From: Metabacillus bambusae
Lineage (GTDB): Bacteria > Bacillota > Bacilli > Bacillales > Bacillaceae
DNA length: 64,000 nt
Assembly (NCBI RefSeq): GCF_017497975.1
Contig: NZ_JAGDEL010000010.1
Span: 62,001-126,000 of the forward strand
Direction: 5' to 3'
The position numbers and the translations under genes are program-made. Under the pieces are notes generated by a model. That model did no database searches. It was not told the origin of the DNA and saw nothing but the letters and a program-made list of their open reading frames with translations. Shown piece after piece: positions 60,969 through 64,000 of the stretch. The stretch's first letter is position 1. Each line of letters begins with the position of its first letter.

Positions 60969-61160
60969 ATGTCAGGTGTTATCTTTTTATTTTTTGTGAT
61001 AAGTTTATTACTTTTTATTGGAGCTTTTCATTATTTTAGACTTTTACAGCAATCAGCATCTTATCCGCCAAAAAAGGTAATAAAGCAAAAGGTAACGGTT
61101 CTTGCTTCAGCAGGCGGGGGAGCTTTGCTGATTGGTATTATGCTTATCTATTTTCAATAG
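60969..61160 (+). CDS. 63-residue two-helix membrane protein, unknown
   Basis: Start ATG 60969 with AAAGGGGGA 5-6 bp upstream; the ATG at 60963 abuts the site. Two helices (GVIFLFFVISLLLFIGAFHYF and TVLASAGGGALLIGIMLIYF) separated by a basic loop (YPPKKVIKQK). No motif recognised. Located between yhaH and trpP and convergent with trpP. Confidence 0.7.
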   Translation: MSGVIFLFFVISLLLFIGAFHYFRLLQQSASYPPKKVIKQKVTVLASAGGGALLIGIMLIYFQ

Positions 61161-61202
61161 ATTTAATCTGGATCTAGGCTAAGACTGGATAAACAATAAA
61201 AA

Positions 61203-61226
61203 AACCCGATCCTTAGGGGTCGGGTT
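61203..61226. terminator. Terminator after trpP
   Basis: AACCCGATCC / GGTCGGGTT stem; on the minus strand followed by seven T. Confidence 0.9.
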
Positions 61227-61247
61227 AATATTGTGTGCTATAGGTTA

Positions 61248-61772
61248 TTACGCGATTGTTATTCGGTTAGAGCGTTTAAAAATAGCCTGAACAATTGGTA
61301 AAATCACAATCATCGCTGCTCCATTAAATAATGTGGCTGGAAGAACAACAGTTAAAAACAATGTTGTGAAGGCGACACCGCCTGGTAATCCAACAATCAT
61401 TAAAGCGGCAGATAAGAAAATTGTTCCTGAAACAATTGTGCCAATCACTGCTAGAACAGTTGCTGTAGCTACCTTTTGTGCAATTTTCTTTACTACTAAG
61501 AATAATCCGTAAAACACGAATGCTGTAATGAATTTGTCAATAATATTAGGGATTTGCCCACCTGGAAACGTAGTTGTTAACGCAGATAGAATTCCTGTAA
61601 CAATACTTAGTAATGTTACATTTTTTAGACTTGGGAATAAAATAATTCCTATAAACATCATGATCAGCATCATATCCGGCTTCATTCCATTGTAGAAAGG
61701 CGGCATGACCATATGGAGCACAGCCCCAATTGCAGCAAATAACGATAATGTAACTAAAACTCTTGTATTCAT
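61248..61772 (-). CDS. trpP: Tryptophan transporter TrpP
   Basis: A 174-residue membrane protein with about five helices (LVTLSLFAAIGAVLHMVMPPF at the start; FPGGQIPNIIDKFITAFVFYGLF in the middle) matching TrpP/YhaG, which takes up tryptophan. Five GAG/UAG triplets with exact 2-nt spacers overlap the Shine-Dalgarno (GAGGAGAG), so the TRAP protein probably represses its translation when tryptophan is high. Order trpP-serC-hit as in B. subtilis. Confidence 0.93.
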   Translation of the reverse strand: MNTRVLVTLSLFAAIGAVLHMVMPPFYNGMKPDMMLIMMFIGIILFPSLKNVTLLSIVTGILSALTTTFPGGQIPNIIDKFITAFVFYGLFLVVKKIAQKVATATVLAVIGTIVSGTIFLSAALMIVGLPGGVAFTTLFLTVVLPATLFNGAAMIVILPIVQAIFKRSNRITIA

Positions 61773-61774
61773 TT

Positions 61775-61797
61775 CTCAACTCTCCTCTTCTAATCTC
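61775..61797 (-). promoter_or_regulatory. TRAP-binding NAG-repeat site over the trpP ribosome site
   Basis: Minus-strand RNA reads GAG-N2-UAG-N2-GAG-N2-GAG-N2-GAG, five triplets at exact 5-nt spacing, covering the SD and ending 2 nt before the AUG; further GAG and UAG triplets lie inside codons 4-7 (61754-61762). Confidence 0.82.
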
Positions 61798-61911
61798 TTA
61801 GCTTTTTCCCTCCAATAGTGAACTATTTTCCTATTGCAAGAGAAGTTATTTCATATTATAGCAGTAAAAATAAAGAACGTACAGATTTTTTCTGGATGAA
61901 AAAAAAGAAGA

Positions 61912-62027
61912 GGTTGACTCAAAATCAAAGGAGCAGACCGATCCAACATAATATATAGTCTCGAAGTTGATTCAAAAGATGCTATATATTGTGTTTGGAT
62001 GGTTAGACCCTTTGGAGTCAACCTCTA
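61912..62027 (-). terminator. serC terminator interrupted by a small palindromic insertion
   Basis: Outer stem AGAGGTTGACTC / GAGTCAACCTCT; on the minus strand it is followed by TCTTTTTTTTC. The loop begins and ends like the compact terminator at 19186 (ATCAAAGG.GCAGACC ... AGACCCTTT) but holds an extra ~65 bp with its own inverted repeat ATCCAA..AATATATAG / CTATATATT..TTGGAT, flanked by AGACC on both sides. Confidence 0.75.
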
Positions 62028-62038
62028 AGAAGGATTAT

Positions 62039-63118
62039 TTACTGATTTTGATTTTTAAATTCAGTCATAAATTTAGCTAATGCCGCACATGCTTCTTTTG
62101 GAACTGCATTATAAGTAGAAGCTCTGCAACCACCAACGGAGCGATGGCCAGCAAGACCGATAAACTGACGATCTTTCGCCTCTTGAAGAAATTTCTTCGT
62201 TAATTCTTCATTAGGTAGGGTAAAGGTAATATTCATTAAAGAACGACTGTCCTCTGTAGCATGTGCTTTATAAAAGCCTTCACTTTCGTCAATTGCAGAA
62301 TAAATGTAGCCAGCTTTTTCTTCATTGATTTTTTGTATAGTCTTAACGCCACCTTGTTCCTTAACCCACTCTAATACTAGTGAAAGCATATAAATCGCAA
62401 AAGTTGGCGGTGTGTTATATAAAGAGTTACTTTCAGCATGTGTTGAATACTTTAGGATCGTTGGAACATTCGTACGCGCTGTTTCTAAAAAGTCTTTTTT
62501 CACGATCACAACAGTAACACCTGAAGGACCAAGGTTTTTTTGAGCCCCAGCATAAATTAGTGAGAATTTCTCAACATCTATTTCCTTGCATAAAATATCA
62601 CTAGACATATCAGCAATTAATGGAATCGGACTTGTTGGGTATTCATTCCATTGGGTCCCGTAAATCGTATTGTTTGATGTAATGTGTAGGTATGCTCCAT
62701 CTTCAAGATCTTCCATAGAATAGTCTCCTGGAATATGAGCATATTTAGCTTCCTTACTTGATGCTAAAATGCGAGTTTCTCCAAAAACTTTCGCCTCTTT
62801 TAAAGCTTTTTCAGACCAAGCGCCTGACATAATAAAATGGGCAGTTTTGTTTTCTTGAAGAAAATTCATTGGAATCATTGTAAATTGTAAACTGGCTCCA
62901 CCTTGTAAAAATAAAACTTCATACGTATCAGGTATTCCTAGAAGCTCTCTTAGTAAAGTATTCGCACGATTGTGCACATCTTCATAATCTTTGCTACGGT
63001 GGCTAAGTTCCATAACAGACATTCCAGTATTTTGGAAATTGACTAGTTCTTTTTGTGCACGTTCAAGCACTGGTAATGGAATAGCTGCTGGTCCTGCATT
63101 AAAGTTATAAGCTCGCAA
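62039..63118 (-). CDS. serC: Phosphoserine aminotransferase SerC
   Basis: A 359-residue PLP enzyme making phosphoserine from 3-phosphohydroxypyruvate (also used in pyridoxal synthesis in some bacteria). Substrate loop FNAGPAAIP (residues 5-13), GGASLQFTMIPMN, and the PLP-lysine in YAGAQKNLGPSGVT (about Lys194), ending with the conserved GHRSVGGCRASTYNA. GGAGGG lies about 6 bp before the ATG. Separated from trpP by the interrupted terminator. Confidence 0.96.
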   Translation of the reverse strand: MRAYNFNAGPAAIPLPVLERAQKELVNFQNTGMSVMELSHRSKDYEDVHNRANTLLRELLGIPDTYEVLFLQGGASLQFTMIPMNFLQENKTAHFIMSGAWSEKALKEAKVFGETRILASSKEAKYAHIPGDYSMEDLEDGAYLHITSNNTIYGTQWNEYPTSPIPLIADMSSDILCKEIDVEKFSLIYAGAQKNLGPSGVTVVIVKKDFLETARTNVPTILKYSTHAESNSLYNTPPTFAIYMLSLVLEWVKEQGGVKTIQKINEEKAGYIYSAIDESEGFYKAHATEDSRSLMNITFTLPNEELTKKFLQEAKDRQFIGLAGHRSVGGCRASTYNAVPKEACAALAKFMTEFKNQNQ

Positions 63119-63379
63119 TTTAATTGCCCTCCTTGATTGTACGTAAAATAATACTCATATCCTATCATGAATAGATAAGGAAATATAGACTGAATATTTT
63201 CATCTTTGTGAATGTTGATCATGAAAACGATAACAACATTTGAATAGGGAGAAAATACACATATCACAGTAAAATGAGATAGGAAATTTTGTTTCTCTAC
63301 TTTTTTAAACTCAAAAATAAGTATTCTCTTTACGATCAATAAAAATCCAAATGGTCTTGTTAGAATCGTCCTATATAAA
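63119..63379. other. Gene-free region between serC and hit
   Basis: About 260 bp holding the serC promoter region. No serine riboswitch, T-box or repeat was recognised. The longer minus-strand reading frame here is a shadow of the serC leader. Confidence 0.45.
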
Positions 63380-63411
63380 AAACCAAAACTGCTTTTGCAA
63401 TTTTGGTTTAG
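63380..63411 (-). terminator. Intrinsic terminator of hit
   Basis: AACCAAAATTGC / GCAGTTTTGGTT stem (one G-T pair), followed on the minus strand by TTTTTATATAGG. Confidence 0.88.
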
Positions 63412-63428
63412 TCATTTTTTAGTCATTA

Positions 63429-63851
63429 TTATGAGATCCCGTCATTGATAGAAGTTGCAATTTCTTGTAGTTGTTCAGAATTGTATTCATCTGTGTGAGG
63501 TTTCCAAACAGCTCCAAATCCATCACCTTTTCCGTATCTTGGGATAATGTGCATATGATAATGGAAGACAGATTGTCCAGCTTTTTCACCGTTATTATTG
63601 AGTAAATTTAAACCTTCAGGTTGAAATTTATTTTTGATTGAATTGGCGATTTGTGGTACTACCTCAAATACTTTTCTAGCAATTTCAGGAGTTAACTCAT
63701 AAATATTTTCTTTATGTACCTTTGGAACAACGAGTGTATGTCCTTTTGTTACTTGACTAATATCAAGAAAGGCATAGACGTGCTCGTTTTCAAACACTTT
63801 AGCACTAGGAATTTCTCCGTTAATGATTTTACAAAAAATACAATCACCCAT
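63429..63851 (-). CDS. hit: HIT-family nucleotide-binding protein Hit
   Basis: A 140-residue HinT-like hydrolase of nucleoside phosphoramidates. N-terminal CIFCKIINGEIPSAKVFE (Zn-like Cys pair and dimer contact), GHTLVVPKVH, and the histidine triad in SVFHYHMHIIPR (H-x-H-x-H) near residues 98-106. Start ATG 63851 selected because it matches the family N-terminus; AAGGTAG lies about 11-12 bp upstream. In B. subtilis hit is next to ecsA, which would lie beyond the window. Confidence 0.95.
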   Translation of the reverse strand: MGDCIFCKIINGEIPSAKVFENEHVYAFLDISQVTKGHTLVVPKVHKENIYELTPEIARKVFEVVPQIANSIKNKFQPEGLNLLNNNGEKAGQSVFHYHMHIIPRYGKGDGFGAVWKPHTDEYNSEQLQEIATSINDGIS

Positions 63852-63963
63852 GTTTTTCACACTACCTTCATAAAAAATTTTCCAAAGAACAATTTTCAAC
63901 ATCATTTGTATAGCAAGTATGTTATTTTTTCAATTATAACCGTATTTTACCATAGTTACACCA

Positions 63964-64000
63964 GAAAGCGGAAGCGTCTCGAGCTGCTCCTGACAAGCAA
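63964..64000 (-). repeat. Possible partial family A repeat in reverse orientation (window edge)
   Basis: AAAGCGGAAGCGTCTCGAGC resembles the reverse complement of the family A right end (GGCGCTTGCGCTTTT preceded by CAGCCC). If confirmed, this is the only copy on the minus strand. It is cut by the window end. Confidence 0.4.

Noticed and set aside
63043-63339. 98-residue minus-strand frame upstream of serC
   Set aside because: Overlaps the serC start in another frame, with no ribosome site or recognisable domain.
63119-63379. Possible serine- or tryptophan-responsive riboswitch/T-box before serC
   Set aside because: No specifier stem, T-box sequence or known riboswitch core was found on the minus strand.
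1-64000. tRNA, rRNA, prophage or transposase genes
   Set aside because: None recognised on either strand; the repeats are all non-autonomous.

Overview
The window is low-GC, densely coding DNA from a spore-forming member of the Bacillaceae. The spore genes (an alpha/beta-type SASP, a YheC/YheD coat-associated cluster, SscA-like miniproteins, an Sda homologue) point there. So does gene order: from about 31.6 kb to the right edge it follows the B. subtilis yhe/yha block (yheE-C-D, yheB, yheA, yhaX, hemZ, yhaR, yhzD, yhaQP, yhaO-N-M, yhaL, prsA, yhaJ, yhaI, hpr, yhaH, trpP, serC, hit). It is chromosomal, probably not B. subtilis itself because the repeats and accessory genes differ. No transposase, phage, rRNA or tRNA gene was seen.

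Layout. 1-6.3 kb is an arsenic island with two opposed units: arsB(end)-arsC-arsD-arsA-phosphatase-like-HesB-like on the plus strand, and arsR / Cys-rich peptide / arsP / Cys-rich peptide on the minus strand, with three identical-type 16-bp ArsR-like operators. 6.4-18.6 kb is a mixed accessory region (HAD phosphatase, Gfo/Idh/MocA oxidoreductase, catalase, YitT, DedA, 14-TM MFS efflux, SulP, UspA). 18.6-23.7 kb holds an Sda-like checkpoint peptide and a class I ribonucleotide reductase operon whose transcript carries a cobalamin riboswitch, a leader terminator and an ORF-less group I intron inside the large-subunit gene. 23.8-31.2 kb carries NhaC, a second UspA, several small proteins, a SASP, MsmX and its PucR-type neighbour. 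31.6-38.9 kb is the spore-coat ATP-grasp cluster (four paralogues in a row) plus yheB/yheA. 39.5-64 kb is the yha block: haem synthesis, an exporter of the Nat type, the SbcCD-like YhaO/YhaN with exoribonuclease YhaM, PrsA foldase, the Hpr/ScoC regulator, TRAP-controlled trpP, serC and hit.

Superimposed on this are interspersed repeats. Family A is a ~165-bp structured element (nine recognisable copies, all on the plus strand, plus doubtful copies at 60.8 kb and the right edge). Its central hairpin shows compensatory changes between copies, and several copies carry a perfect DnaA-box consensus. Family B is a ~218-bp MITE-like element with GGCT..TTTTC termini (three copies plus one reduced relative). 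Both families sit preferentially at the T-tract of intrinsic terminators. A 21-bp-period degenerate array lies at 15.8-16.0 kb. All calls are from reading the sequence; no database search or folding program was run.
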